NCBI GenBank assembly: GCA_042408665.1
Contig: JBHOQW010000165.1
Coordinates: 1-10,985 of the forward strand
DNA: 10,985 nucleotides
DNA from: CAUJGQ01 sp042408665
Lineage (GTDB): Bacteria > Chloroflexota > Dehalococcoidia > CAUJGQ01
Reading direction: 5' to 3'
Position 1 is the first letter of the stretch. Each line of letters starts with the position of its first letter. This document shows positions 1-5,929 of the stretch, one piece after another. The notes under the pieces were generated by a model that saw only the letters and a list, made by a program, of their open reading frames with translations, was not told the DNA's origin and did no database searches. A program made the position numbers and the translations under genes.

Positions 1-156
1 GTGGGCGTGACCATGAACCTGGCGCCGGTGCTGGACGTGAACGACACCCCGTACAATCCGGTCATCGGCCGGCGGGCGTTCGGCGCGACACCGGAGGTAG
101 TGGAAGCGATGGGGCTGGCCTACCTGGACGGGCTGCGGGCCGGCCACGGTCGATGA
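1..156 (+). pseudogene. Broken fragment of a family 3 glycoside hydrolase (beta-N-acetylhexosaminidase/NagZ-like)
   Basis: The frame is open from the window edge to a TGA at 154-156 and encodes 51 residues. It contains NLAPVLDVN (residues 6-14) and NPVIGRRAFG (19-28), then a helix ending YLDGLRA (41-47). This matches the part of the GH3 barrel that comes before the conserved KHFPGHGDT loop. Family members usually run several hundred residues further, so the reading frame is truncated. The last residues, GLRAGHGR, could be a junction where the segment between the helix and the GHG loop was lost, but that is inference. The family normally removes terminal sugars such as GlcNAc in cell-wall recycling; this fragment lacks the rest of the active site and is probably inactive. 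The 5' end is outside the window, so the length of the upstream part is unknown. Confidence 0.6.
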
Positions 157-299
157 CCTGTACCGGGAATAACTGCCGGCGTCAGGGCAGGGGACGGGCC
201 GGGAACAGGTCAGCGCACACTCCCCACCAGCGGCCACACCCACCCCGGCCTTGACGCTGGCCCGTGGACGTGGGCAGAATGCGATGCCCAGGCGATGTG

Positions 300-343
300 G
301 AGCAACCGAGGAGCAACCGTGGAGCAACCGAGGAGCAACGGAA
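300..343 (+). repeat. Four tandem copies of an 11-bp repeat
   Basis: Units at 300-310 (GAGCAACCGAG), 311-321 (GAGCAACCGTG), 322-332 (GAGCAACCGAG) and 333-343 (GAGCAACGGAA). Copies 1 and 3 are identical, copy 2 differs at one base, and copy 4 is degenerate. The period is not a multiple of three, so it would shift frame between copies and is unlikely to be protein-coding. It is much shorter than a CRISPR repeat and has no spacers. Confidence 0.85.
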
Positions 344-459
344 GAACACGGCAGAGCCCCCAACCCGATGCCCGTGCGCGCCCGCAGCACGGCCGGCGTC
401 ACCACGTGGTGGCCCCACTCGTGCGCCGCCACTCGGCCACCTGTCCCGCACCGGAGGAC

Positions 460-477
460 TGGTCAGACCACTTTTTT
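460..477. promoter_or_regulatory. Possible GntR/FadR-type operator palindrome followed by T6
   Basis: TGGTCAGACCA at 460-470 is a perfect palindrome around a central base, followed one base later by six T (472-477). TGGTnnnACCA is the known core recognised by FadR-subfamily GntR regulators such as PdhR and LldR. No regulator gene is visible nearby and the site is over 300 bp from rpmF, so function is only inferred. As a hairpin the stem would be too short for a good terminator. Confidence 0.3.
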
Positions 478-637
478 GACGCCAACCCTGACGACAACCG
501 GGGCGGCTGACGACAACACGCAACGGCATTTCCTGAACCAAACCAGCTTCCGCCAGATACGAAATGACACCCAATACCCCACCATGACCGCATCTCGGCA
601 GACTGGATATCTCGTGAGACGTTGCGCATGATAGAAG

Positions 638-674
638 GCGATGTCCCGCGTCCGGTTCGGGCGCGGGATATCGC
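638..674 (+). repeat. 17-bp inverted repeat (hairpin) upstream of rpmF
   Basis: The left arm is 638-654 and the right arm 658-674, separated by a three-base GTT loop. All 17 positions pair if two G-T wobbles (643/669 and 651/661) are allowed. No T run follows, so it does not look like an intrinsic terminator. It could be an mRNA leader structure, a cruciform or a remnant of a small repeat element. Confidence 0.7.
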
Positions 675-718
675 GTGCCCAGCCGCGGGGGTGTCGCAGC
701 GCGGGCGCGACGCGCGCT

Positions 719-727
719 TGCCACAAT
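719..727 (+). promoter_or_regulatory. Possible extended -10 promoter for rpmF
   Basis: TGC-CACAAT at 719-727 matches TGn plus a -10 hexamer with four of six consensus bases. No convincing -35 lies 16-18 bp upstream. Transcription would begin about 65 bp before the rpmF start. The promoter proposed before the uracil-DNA glycosylase has the same TGC-nnnnAT-GG layout. Confidence 0.3.
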
Positions 728-798
728 GGTGACGCCCCGGACGTCGGCTCAGACAGCAGCCGCGGCGCGGCCACCGCGCCCGGCGTGGAGGGATGGAC

Positions 799-996
799 AT
801 GCCGCCAGTACCCAAGAAGAAGCACTCCAAGGCCCGCCAGGGCAAGCGCCGCCAGCACCTGCGCGTGCAGATCGGCCACATCGTCGAGTGCCCGCAGTGC
901 CGCAGCCCGCGCCTGGCCCACCACGCCTGCCCATCCTGCGGGACCTACCACGGCCGCCAGGCCGTGGCCGTCGAGGGCCCATCGCTGTCCGACTGA
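799..996 (+). CDS. rpmF: 50S ribosomal protein L32
   Basis: This encodes the small large-subunit ribosomal protein L32, 65 residues, the usual size. The N-terminus MPPVPKKKHSKARQGKRR is the basic L32 signature that contacts rRNA. It is followed by a zinc-ribbon type pair of CxxC motifs (Cys31/Cys34 and Cys44/Cys47), all four present, so this is the zinc-binding form rather than the cysteine-free paralogue. An ATG at 793 is also in frame, but the Shine-Dalgarno GGAGGG at 787-792 abuts it, while it sits six bases before the ATG at 799. The latter also gives the normal L32 start. rpmF is classically found next to fatty-acid synthesis genes; here fabD follows after 77 bp. Confidence 0.95.
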   Translation: MPPVPKKKHSKARQGKRRQHLRVQIGHIVECPQCRSPRLAHHACPSCGTYHGRQAVAVEGPSLSD

Positions 997-1024
997 CGCG
1001 GCGTCGGCACCGGGGCGCGCCGCC

Positions 1025-1056
1025 TGGGGCCGCACGGCGGCTCCCACCCCATTTTG
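1025..1056 (+). terminator. Weak hairpin with short T run between rpmF and fabD
   Basis: TGGGGCCG (1025-1032) and CGGCTCCCA (1038-1046) pair with one bulged base around a CACGG loop, followed by CCCC, A and four T. The T run is short and displaced from the stem, so at most it is a leaky terminator or attenuator that sets the rpmF to fabD ratio. Confidence 0.25.
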
Positions 1057-1073
1057 ATGAGTGAGGTACGGGC

Positions 1074-2048
1074 GTGGCTTGGATGCCTGGTCGGGCCGGC
1101 CTTCTGGTGCCGGCCCCGCCCCGGACCGACCTCGCCTGGGTCTTCCCCGGTCAAGGGGCCCAGGAGGTCGGCATGGGGCGCGACGTGTACGACGCCTCCC
1201 CCGCCGCGCGCGCGGTCTTCCGGCGCGCCGACGACGTGCTCGACATGCCGCTCTCCCGCCTCTGTTTCGAGGGGCCGGAGGAGGAGTTGCGCCAGACGGT
1301 GAACGCCCAGCCGGCGATCGTCACCGTCAGCATCGCCCTCCTGGAGGCGGCGCGGGAGCGGGATCACGCGCTGGTACAGGGCCGGCCCGGGTTCGTGGCC
1401 GGTCACAGCCTCGGCGAGTACACCGCGCTCATTGCCGCCGGCGCCCTCTCCTTCGAGGAGGGGCTGTGGCTGGTGCGCGAGCGGGGCCGGCTGATGCAGG
1501 AAGCCGGTGAGCGCAACCCCGGCACGATGGCGGCCATCATGGGGCTGGATGAGGGCGCGGTGGAGGCGATCTGTCAGGAGAGCGGCGCCGAGATCTGCAA
1601 CCTCAACGGCGCCGGGCAGATCGTGATCGGCGGCCGCCGCCCGGCCGTGCGGCGCGCCATGAACCTGGCCCGCGCCCGCGGCGCGGCCAAGGTGACGGAG
1701 CTGAACGTCTCCGGCGCCTTCCACACCTCGCTGATGCAGCCGGCCGTGGCGGGCATGCGCGCCGCCGTTGACCGCGTCACCTTCCGCGACCCGGAGGTGC
1801 CCCTCATCGCCAACAGCACGGCGGAACCGCTCACCAGCGGCGCCGCCATCCGCGAGGAGCTGTTGCGCCAGCTCACGAGCGCCGTGCAGTGGCAGCGCAC
1901 GGTGGAGCTGCTGGCGCGCCTGGGGGTGCAGGTGGTGGCCGAGATCGGGCCGGGGCGGGTGCTGGCCGGGCTGATCCGCCGCATCGCCCGCCACCTGCAC
2001 CTACATACCCTGAACAGCGCCAAAGCGCTCGCGGTTGACCCGCCATGA
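1074..2048 (+). CDS. fabD: Malonyl-CoA:ACP transacylase
   Basis: FabD moves malonyl from CoA to acyl carrier protein, providing the extender unit for type II fatty-acid synthesis in the cytoplasm. The 324 residues are close to the family norm of about 310. Key motifs are GQGAQ (26-30, oxyanion-hole glutamine), the nucleophile elbow GHSLGEYTAL with Ser112, the malonyl-carboxylate arginine in RGRLMQ (Arg137) and GAFHTSLM with catalytic His217. The start is GTG at 1074, supported by GAGG at 1063-1066 with seven bases of spacing; an in-frame ATG at 1083 is an alternative. About 18 residues precede the conserved core, slightly more than usual. The stop codon overlaps the fabG start (ATGA), indicating translational coupling. 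Confidence 0.95.
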   Translation: MAWMPGRAGLLVPAPPRTDLAWVFPGQGAQEVGMGRDVYDASPAARAVFRRADDVLDMPLSRLCFEGPEEELRQTVNAQPAIVTVSIALLEAARERDHALVQGRPGFVAGHSLGEYTALIAAGALSFEEGLWLVRERGRLMQEAGERNPGTMAAIMGLDEGAVEAICQESGAEICNLNGAGQIVIGGRRPAVRRAMNLARARGAAKVTELNVSGAFHTSLMQPAVAGMRAAVDRVTFRDPEVPLIANSTAEPLTSGAAIREELLRQLTSAVQWQRTVELLARLGVQVVAEIGPGRVLAGLIRRIARHLHLHTLNSAKALAVDPP

Positions 2049-2800
2049 GCGGCATCGACCTCACCGGCCGCACAGCCATCGTCACCGGCGCCAGCCGTGG
2101 CATCGGCCGGGCCATCGCCCTGGAGCTGGCCCGCCACGGGGCGGACCTGGTGCTCGGGTACCGCACCGGCGCGGCCGAGGCGGCGGCCGTGGCGGCGGCC
2201 GTGGCGGCTACAGGCCGGCGTGCCCTGCCCGTGGCCGTAGACGTGCGCGACGCCGCCCAGGTGGAGGCGATGGTGGCCACGGCCCAGCAGGAACTGGGGC
2301 GCGTTGATATCCTGGTCAACAACGCCGGGGTGACGCACGACGGCCTGCTCCTGCGCATGAGCGAGGCCGACTGGGATGAGGTGATCGCCACCAACCTGCG
2401 CGGCGCGTTTCTGTGCACCCGCGCCGTGCTGCGGGGGATGGTGCGGGCCCGATGGGGGCGGATCATCAACATCGCCAGCGTGGTGGGCGTGATCGGCAAC
2501 CCCGGCCAGGCCAACTACGTGGCCGCCAAGGCCGGCCTCATCGGGTTGACGAAGGCGGTGGCCAAGGAGGTGGCCACGCGCGGCATCACCGTCAACGCGG
2601 TGGCGCCCGGGTTTATCGAGACGGAGATGACGGCGGTGCTGGGCGAGGCGCGACGCGCGGAGGTGCAGGGGCTGATCCCGATGGGGCGCTTCGGCACCCC
2701 GGAGGAGGTGGCGCCGCTGGTTGCGTTTCTCGCCTCCCCTGCGGCATCGTATATCACGGGGCAGGTGGTTCACGTGGACGGCGGCCTGGTGATGGTCTAG
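2045..2800 (+). CDS. fabG: 3-oxoacyl-[acyl-carrier-protein] reductase
   Basis: FabG is an NADPH-dependent short-chain dehydrogenase that reduces 3-oxoacyl-ACP to 3-hydroxyacyl-ACP, the first reduction of each elongation round. The 251-residue length is typical. The Rossmann cofactor motif TGASRGIG is at 14-21 and NNAG at 92-95. The catalytic set is Asn117, Ser145, Tyr158 and Lys162 (YVAAK), and PGFIETEM follows at 189-195. The region after the PG motif and the C-terminal ITGQVVHVDGG match true FabG closely. Placement between fabD and acpP supports this over a generic dehydrogenase. The ATG lies inside the last codons of fabD. A 27-residue alanine/valine-rich stretch (43-69) is unremarkable for a high-GC genome. 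Confidence 0.94.
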   Translation: MSGIDLTGRTAIVTGASRGIGRAIALELARHGADLVLGYRTGAAEAAAVAAAVAATGRRALPVAVDVRDAAQVEAMVATAQQELGRVDILVNNAGVTHDGLLLRMSEADWDEVIATNLRGAFLCTRAVLRGMVRARWGRIINIASVVGVIGNPGQANYVAAKAGLIGLTKAVAKEVATRGITVNAVAPGFIETEMTAVLGEARRAEVQGLIPMGRFGTPEEVAPLVAFLASPAASYITGQVVHVDGGLVMV

Positions 2801-2815
2801 CAGCCGGCGCCGCCG

Positions 2816-2836
2816 GGCTGCGTCTGCGCCGCAGCC
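2816..2836 (+). repeat. Hairpin between fabG and nusB
   Basis: GGCTGCG (2816-2822) and CGCAGCC (2830-2836) form a perfect 7-bp stem with a 7-base loop, starting 15 bp after the fabG stop. There is no T run, so it may act as a 3' mRNA stabiliser or a pause site rather than a terminator. Confidence 0.45.
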
Positions 2837-2875
2837 GGTGCCCGGCCGCCTCAGTCACCGGACGGAGCGGGTTCG

Positions 2876-3289
2876 ATGGCTACGGGTACGCGCCGGCGCG
2901 CACGCATCCTCGCCCTGCAGGCTCTCTATGAGGCCGATGTCGGCCGCCATCCCGCCGAGGAGGTGCTGGAGCGCCTGAGCGCGGAGCGGCCGGATCCCCC
3001 CGCGGTGGTGGCGTTCGCGCGCCGGCTGGTGCGCGGCGTGCAGGCCAACCGCCCCGCCATCGACCGCATCCTCGCCGAAGCCGCCCCCCAGTGGCCCCTT
3101 GCAGAAGTGGCGGCCATCGACCGCAACATCCTGCGTATTGCCATCTATGAGGTGCTTTTCGATAATGAAACGCCGGTGCGAGTGGCGGTGAACGAGGCCG
3201 TTGAGCTGGCCAAGACCTTTGGCAGCGAGAGCTCAGCGCGCTTTGTGAACGGCGTGCTCGGTACCGTGGCGGCACGGGCCACGCGCTGA
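2876..3289 (+). CDS. nusB: Transcription antitermination factor NusB
   Basis: NusB binds boxA RNA together with ribosomal protein S10 (NusE) and keeps RNA polymerase elongating through rRNA operons. The product is 137 residues, all-helical in composition, as the family is. It has the arginine-rich N-terminal RNA-binding helix (RRRARILALQALYEAD, 6-21), the central IDRNILRIAIYE helix (81-92) and the C-terminal NEAVELAKTFGSESSARFVN block (106-125). GGAG at 2864-2867, eight bases before the ATG, supports the start. Its location inside a fatty-acid cluster between fabG and acpP is a notable departure from the more common neighbours ribH or accB/accC. Confidence 0.93.
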   Translation: MATGTRRRARILALQALYEADVGRHPAEEVLERLSAERPDPPAVVAFARRLVRGVQANRPAIDRILAEAAPQWPLAEVAAIDRNILRIAIYEVLFDNETPVRVAVNEAVELAKTFGSESSARFVNGVLGTVAARATR

Positions 3290-3304
3290 GGGACAGCGCC
3301 CACG

Positions 3305-3327
3305 GGCGACTCCACGCCGGGGTCGCC
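3305..3327 (+). repeat. Hairpin between nusB and acpP
   Basis: GGCGACTCC (3305-3313) and GGGGTCGCC (3319-3327) pair over nine positions, one of them a T-G wobble, with an ACGCC loop. No T run follows. It could be an RNA-processing site or a stabiliser that lets acpP be expressed above its neighbours, as ACP is needed in large amounts. Confidence 0.5.
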
Positions 3328-3378
3328 TGCACCGTCTCCCGTGATGGCCGGCCGCGCCGACAACCAGACAGGAGTGGG

Positions 3379-3645
3379 GTGCCAGTGGCCACAGTCTTCG
3401 AACGCGTCCGCAGGATCATCGTCGAGCAGCTCGGCGTGGAGGAGGACGAGGTCACGCCGAACGCCTCGTTCGTCGAGGACCTCAACGCCGACTCCCTCGA
3501 CCTGGTGGAACTGATCATGTCCATGGAGGAGGAGTTTTCCACGCCCGACCGCAAGATTGAGATCTCCGATGAAGACGCCGAGAAGATCGTCACCGTCCAG
3601 GATGCGGTAGACTATATCAAGGACCACGGCATCGAGGACGAATAG
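3379..3645 (+). CDS. acpP: Acyl carrier protein
   Basis: ACP carries growing acyl chains on a 4'-phosphopantetheine arm. The product is 88 residues and strongly acidic. The attachment motif DSLDLVEL places the modified serine at Ser39, preceded by SFVEDLNA as in the family. TVQDAVDYI near the C-terminus forms the last helix. Two GTG codons compete as start: 3379 (four bases after AGGAG at 3370-3374) and 3385 (ten bases after it, giving 86 residues beginning at Val-Ala-Thr-Val). Neither spacing is ideal; the shorter form looks more like usual ACP starts. It is the acceptor substrate for FabD and carries the substrate of FabG, both encoded just upstream. Confidence 0.94.
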   Translation: MPVATVFERVRRIIVEQLGVEEDEVTPNASFVEDLNADSLDLVELIMSMEEEFSTPDRKIEISDEDAEKIVTVQDAVDYIKDHGIEDE

Positions 3646-3716
3646 GCCACCGGATGCCGTCCTCACCGTCCACGGCCCCGGGGGCGGGGAGCGGCGGGCA
3701 CCGGGCGCGGTCGGGC

Positions 3717-4145
3717 ATGATGAACGGGTTCTTCGGCGTCGGGCCGCTGGAGCTGCTGGTCATCGCCGTGCTGGCCCTGATCTTCATCGGGCCGGAGCGC
3801 CTGCCGGGGGTGATCCGGCAGGTGATGAGCGTGATCAACGAGCTGCGCGGCTACGCCGAGGACATGCGGCAGGAGCTGGCCCCGGAACTGGAGGAGCTGC
3901 GCCAAGAGCTGGAGGGGGTGGGCCGCGAGGTCAACCAGTTCACCGCGGATCTGGTGAGCAGCACGAACGAAATGGCCGTGGAGACCCAGCAGGCGATCGC
4001 CACCGCGGCGACGGTCAACGACCTCATGGCCCCACCCCCGCCGCTGGACACCGCCGCCCTGCCGGCGCCGGCCGGCGTCTCCCCGAACGGTGCCGGCCCT
4101 GACGACGACGAACGACCGGTATTCGCGGACTACCGGCCGCAGTAG
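3717..4145 (+). CDS. tatA/tatB: TatA/TatB-family Sec-independent translocase subunit (TatB-like)
   Basis: This single-span membrane protein belongs to the twin-arginine pathway, which exports folded proteins. Residues 8-24 form the short transmembrane helix, with a polar Glu12 inside it. GPERLP (25-30) forms the hinge, and an amphipathic, charged helix follows to about residue 75. The GPERLP form and the length of 142 residues resemble TatB, but TatA and TatB cannot be separated safely by eye. The tail (105-142) is proline-rich and acidic, probably disordered. An in-frame ATG at 3654 would add 21 residues before the membrane helix, which does not suit the family, so ATG 3717 (or 3720) is chosen. 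No clear Shine-Dalgarno precedes it. tatC follows after 27 bp. Confidence 0.88.
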   Translation: MMNGFFGVGPLELLVIAVLALIFIGPERLPGVIRQVMSVINELRGYAEDMRQELAPELEELRQELEGVGREVNQFTADLVSSTNEMAVETQQAIATAATVNDLMAPPPPLDTAALPAPAGVSPNGAGPDDDERPVFADYRPQ

Positions 4146-4172
4146 CACCACGCCTCCGCGGGCGGAACGTCG

Positions 4173-5000
4173 ATGGCCACTATCACCCAGGATCAGTCCC
4201 CAACCGAGGCCGGCGAGGAGGAATTCATCGGCGGTCGGCCGATGACGATCCTCGAACACCTCCAGGAGCTGCGCCAGCGGCTGATCATCTGCTGTCTGGG
4301 GCTGGTGGTGGGCCTGGTGATCTCGTTCACGTTCACCAACCAGTTCATGGAGGTGCTGGTGCGGCCGGTGCACGAGAAGGCCCAGAACGCCAACCTCATC
4401 TTCACCAGCCCGCTGGAGAACTTCACCACCTTCTTCAAGGTCTCGCTGTTGGGCGGCCTCATCCTGGCCATGCCGGTGTTCGTGTGGCAGGCGCTGATGT
4501 TCGTGCTGCCCGGCCTCACCCCCCAGGAAAAGCGCTGGGTGCTGCCCGTCGTGGCCGGGATCTTCGTCAGCTTCGCCATCGGTGTGATCTTCGCCTACTT
4601 CGTGACGTTGCCGCCGGCCGTCCGCTTCCTGCTCAACTTCAACACCGATATCGCCAAGGCCCAGATCAAGATCGGCGACTACATCAGCTTTGCCACCCGC
4701 CTGCTGTTCTGGGTAGGTGTGACGTTTGAGCTGCCCCTGTTCATCCTCGCCCTGGCCCGCTTCGGTCTCATCACCGGCCGCAAGCTGCTGAGCTGGTGGC
4801 GGTACGTGATCGTGCTGGTGTTCCTCGTCGCGGCCATCGTCACGCCCACGCCGGATCCGCTCACCCAGACGCTGGTCGCCGTGCCGATGCTGCTCCTCTA
4901 CCTGATCGGCGTCCTGCTCGCTTTCCTGTTCGGTCGCGACGTCCCCAACCGCGGCCGCCTGCTCAAGCGCCGCCGCTCCCGATATGGCTCACCGTCATAA
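4173..5000 (+). CDS. tatC: Twin-arginine translocase subunit TatC
   Basis: TatC is the six-helix membrane receptor that reads the twin-arginine signal peptide and recruits TatA/TatB. The 275 residues start with a charged cytoplasmic tail, then the signature LEHLQELRQRL (27-37, with Glu32), which in E. coli TatC helps bind the signal peptide. SPLENF (79-84), PGLTPQEKR (113-121, Glu119), GVTFELP (182-188, Glu186) and TPTPDPL (224-230) are further conserved points. Hydrophobic spans lie roughly at 38-56, 87-110, 122-144, 176-197, 209-223 and 232-253. The end is basic (LLKRRRSR), fitting a cytoplasmic C-terminus. The upstream ribosome site GGCGGAA is weak. The cluster appears to end with this gene. 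Confidence 0.95.
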   Translation: MATITQDQSPTEAGEEEFIGGRPMTILEHLQELRQRLIICCLGLVVGLVISFTFTNQFMEVLVRPVHEKAQNANLIFTSPLENFTTFFKVSLLGGLILAMPVFVWQALMFVLPGLTPQEKRWVLPVVAGIFVSFAIGVIFAYFVTLPPAVRFLLNFNTDIAKAQIKIGDYISFATRLLFWVGVTFELPLFILALARFGLITGRKLLSWWRYVIVLVFLVAAIVTPTPDPLTQTLVAVPMLLLYLIGVLLAFLFGRDVPNRGRLLKRRRSRYGSPS

Positions 5001-5012
5001 GCAATTAATCGG

Positions 5013-5042
5013 TTGATTCCGCGGCCGGACGCGTGCTAGCAT
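5013..5042 (+). promoter_or_regulatory. Possible sigma-70-type promoter of the udg-rnj-ftsK group
   Basis: TTGATT (5013-5018) and TAGCAT (5037-5042) are separated by 18 bp, each with four of six consensus bases. TGC at 5034-5036 gives an extended -10. The surrounding 5000-5018 is AT-richer than the rest of the window. Transcription would start about 140 bp before the glycosylase gene, leaving a GC-rich leader without a recognisable riboswitch. Confidence 0.45.
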
Positions 5043-5189
5043 GGGGCAAAAGGCGGCGTGGCAGCCCCCGGTCCGCCGTGCGCGCCGGGACGCGCCCTGT
5101 CGCGTGTGTGAGCTGTCCCCGGTTCGCCCGGTCCCTCCCCGGCAGACCACCGCTCGCGGCGCACGAATCTGCAGCCGACCGGAGCCGGT

Positions 5190-5816
5190 ATGTCCGAGTT
5201 GCTCCAACTTCACGAGGTTATCCGCCGCTGTACCGATTGTGATCTGTCCAAAACGCGCACCCACGCCGTGCCCGGCGAGGGGCCGGAGCGCGCGCCCATC
5301 ATGCTGATCGGCGAGGCGCCGGGCTTCAACGAGGACCGCACCGGCCGTCCGTTCGTGGGCGCCGCCGGCCAGTTCCTGGAGAAGCTCTTGGCCCTGGCCG
5401 GGCTGCGCCGCCAGGACGTGTACATCACCAACGTGGTCAAGTGCCGCCCGCCCAACAATCGCGACCCCTTGCCCGGCGAGATCGAGGCCTGCAAGAAGTA
5501 CCTGGACCGCCAGATCGCCCTCATTCAGCCTAAGGTCATCGTCACACTCGGGCGCTACTCGATGGCGCGCTGGTTCCCAGGGGCCTCCATCTCGCGCATC
5601 CACGGCCAGCCCAAGGTGGTGGACGGCATCACCATCGTGCCTATGTTTCACCCGGCGGCGGCGCTGCACCAGGAGCGGTACCGGGCGCTCATCGAAGCGG
5701 ATTTCAAACGCCTGCCGGAGATCCTCACGGCGGCGGTGGACGCCGCTCGTGGCAGCGGTGACGCGCTGGCTACGGCGGAGCCGCCACCGGCCGCGCAGCA
5801 GATGCGGCTGTTCTAG
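5190..5816 (+). CDS. udg: Family 4 (iron-sulfur) uracil-DNA glycosylase
   Basis: The enzyme removes uracil from DNA, the product of cytosine deamination, at the first step of base-excision repair. Four cysteines that hold the [4Fe-4S] cluster of family 4 are present: Cys14, Cys17, Cys85 (VKCRPPNNR) and Cys101. Motif GEAPGFNED (41-49) is the family 4 active-site loop with Glu42, and HPAA (154-157) is the second motif with its histidine. Asn81 lies in TNVVKC. The length, 208 residues, is normal. GGAG at 5181-5184, five bases before the ATG, supports the start. The tail from about 185 is alanine/proline-rich and ends QMRLF, a good fit to the bacterial sliding-clamp binding peptide. It heads a group with rnj and ftsK. 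Confidence 0.93.
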   Translation: MSELLQLHEVIRRCTDCDLSKTRTHAVPGEGPERAPIMLIGEAPGFNEDRTGRPFVGAAGQFLEKLLALAGLRRQDVYITNVVKCRPPNNRDPLPGEIEACKKYLDRQIALIQPKVIVTLGRYSMARWFPGASISRIHGQPKVVDGITIVPMFHPAAALHQERYRALIEADFKRLPEILTAAVDAARGSGDALATAEPPPAAQQMRLF

Positions 5817-5848
5817 GCAGCGGCATCCGCGTTCGATGACGCCGGACA

Positions 5849-5864
5849 CCCCGGCGCACCGGGG
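5849..5864 (+). repeat. Short hairpin between udg and rnj
   Basis: CCCCGG (5849-5854) and CCGGGG (5859-5864) form a 6-bp GC stem with a CGCA loop, with no T run after it. The 113-bp gap shows no obvious promoter. Confidence 0.35.
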
Positions 5865-5929
5865 CAGCCGGCGCCCCAGACCCGCTCGCCCGCGACCGAC
5901 GAGGACACGGTTCCCAGCGAGGCTTCGGC

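Larger units (their letters stand above)
157..798. other. Long gene-free region between the GH3 fragment and rpmF
   Basis: No open frame here has a ribosome binding site, recognisable domains or plausible codon use; the open frames on both strands look like by-products of high GC. The stretch holds the 11-bp tandem repeats (300-343), a minus-strand peptide with a zinc-protease-like motif (394-429), a TGGTCAGACCA palindrome followed by T6 (460-477), a visibly less GC-rich section at about 510-635, a long hairpin (638-674) and a possible promoter (719-727). A decaying region with the rpmF leader at its right end is the simplest reading. Confidence 0.6.

Noticed and set aside
300..343. Tandem repeats as a CRISPR array
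   Set aside because: Units are 11 bp and contiguous, with no spacers and no cas genes.
460..477. TGGTCAGACCA plus T6 as an intrinsic terminator
   Set aside because: Only three stable base pairs remain once a loop is allowed, too little for termination.
182..1057. Several open frames on both strands upstream of rpmF (for example 251-631 plus, 399-881 and 463-1047 minus)
   Set aside because: No ribosome binding site, no family resemblance, heavy Arg/Ala/Pro content and mutual overlap; they look like stop-poor frames of GC-rich DNA, and some run through rpmF.
945..2773. Long minus-strand frames of 351 and 399 codons opposite fabD and fabG
   Set aside because: They are His/Gly/Arg-rich antisense shadows of well-supported genes.
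2816..2836. Hairpin after fabG as a terminator
   Set aside because: No T run follows and nusB begins 40 bp later on the same strand.
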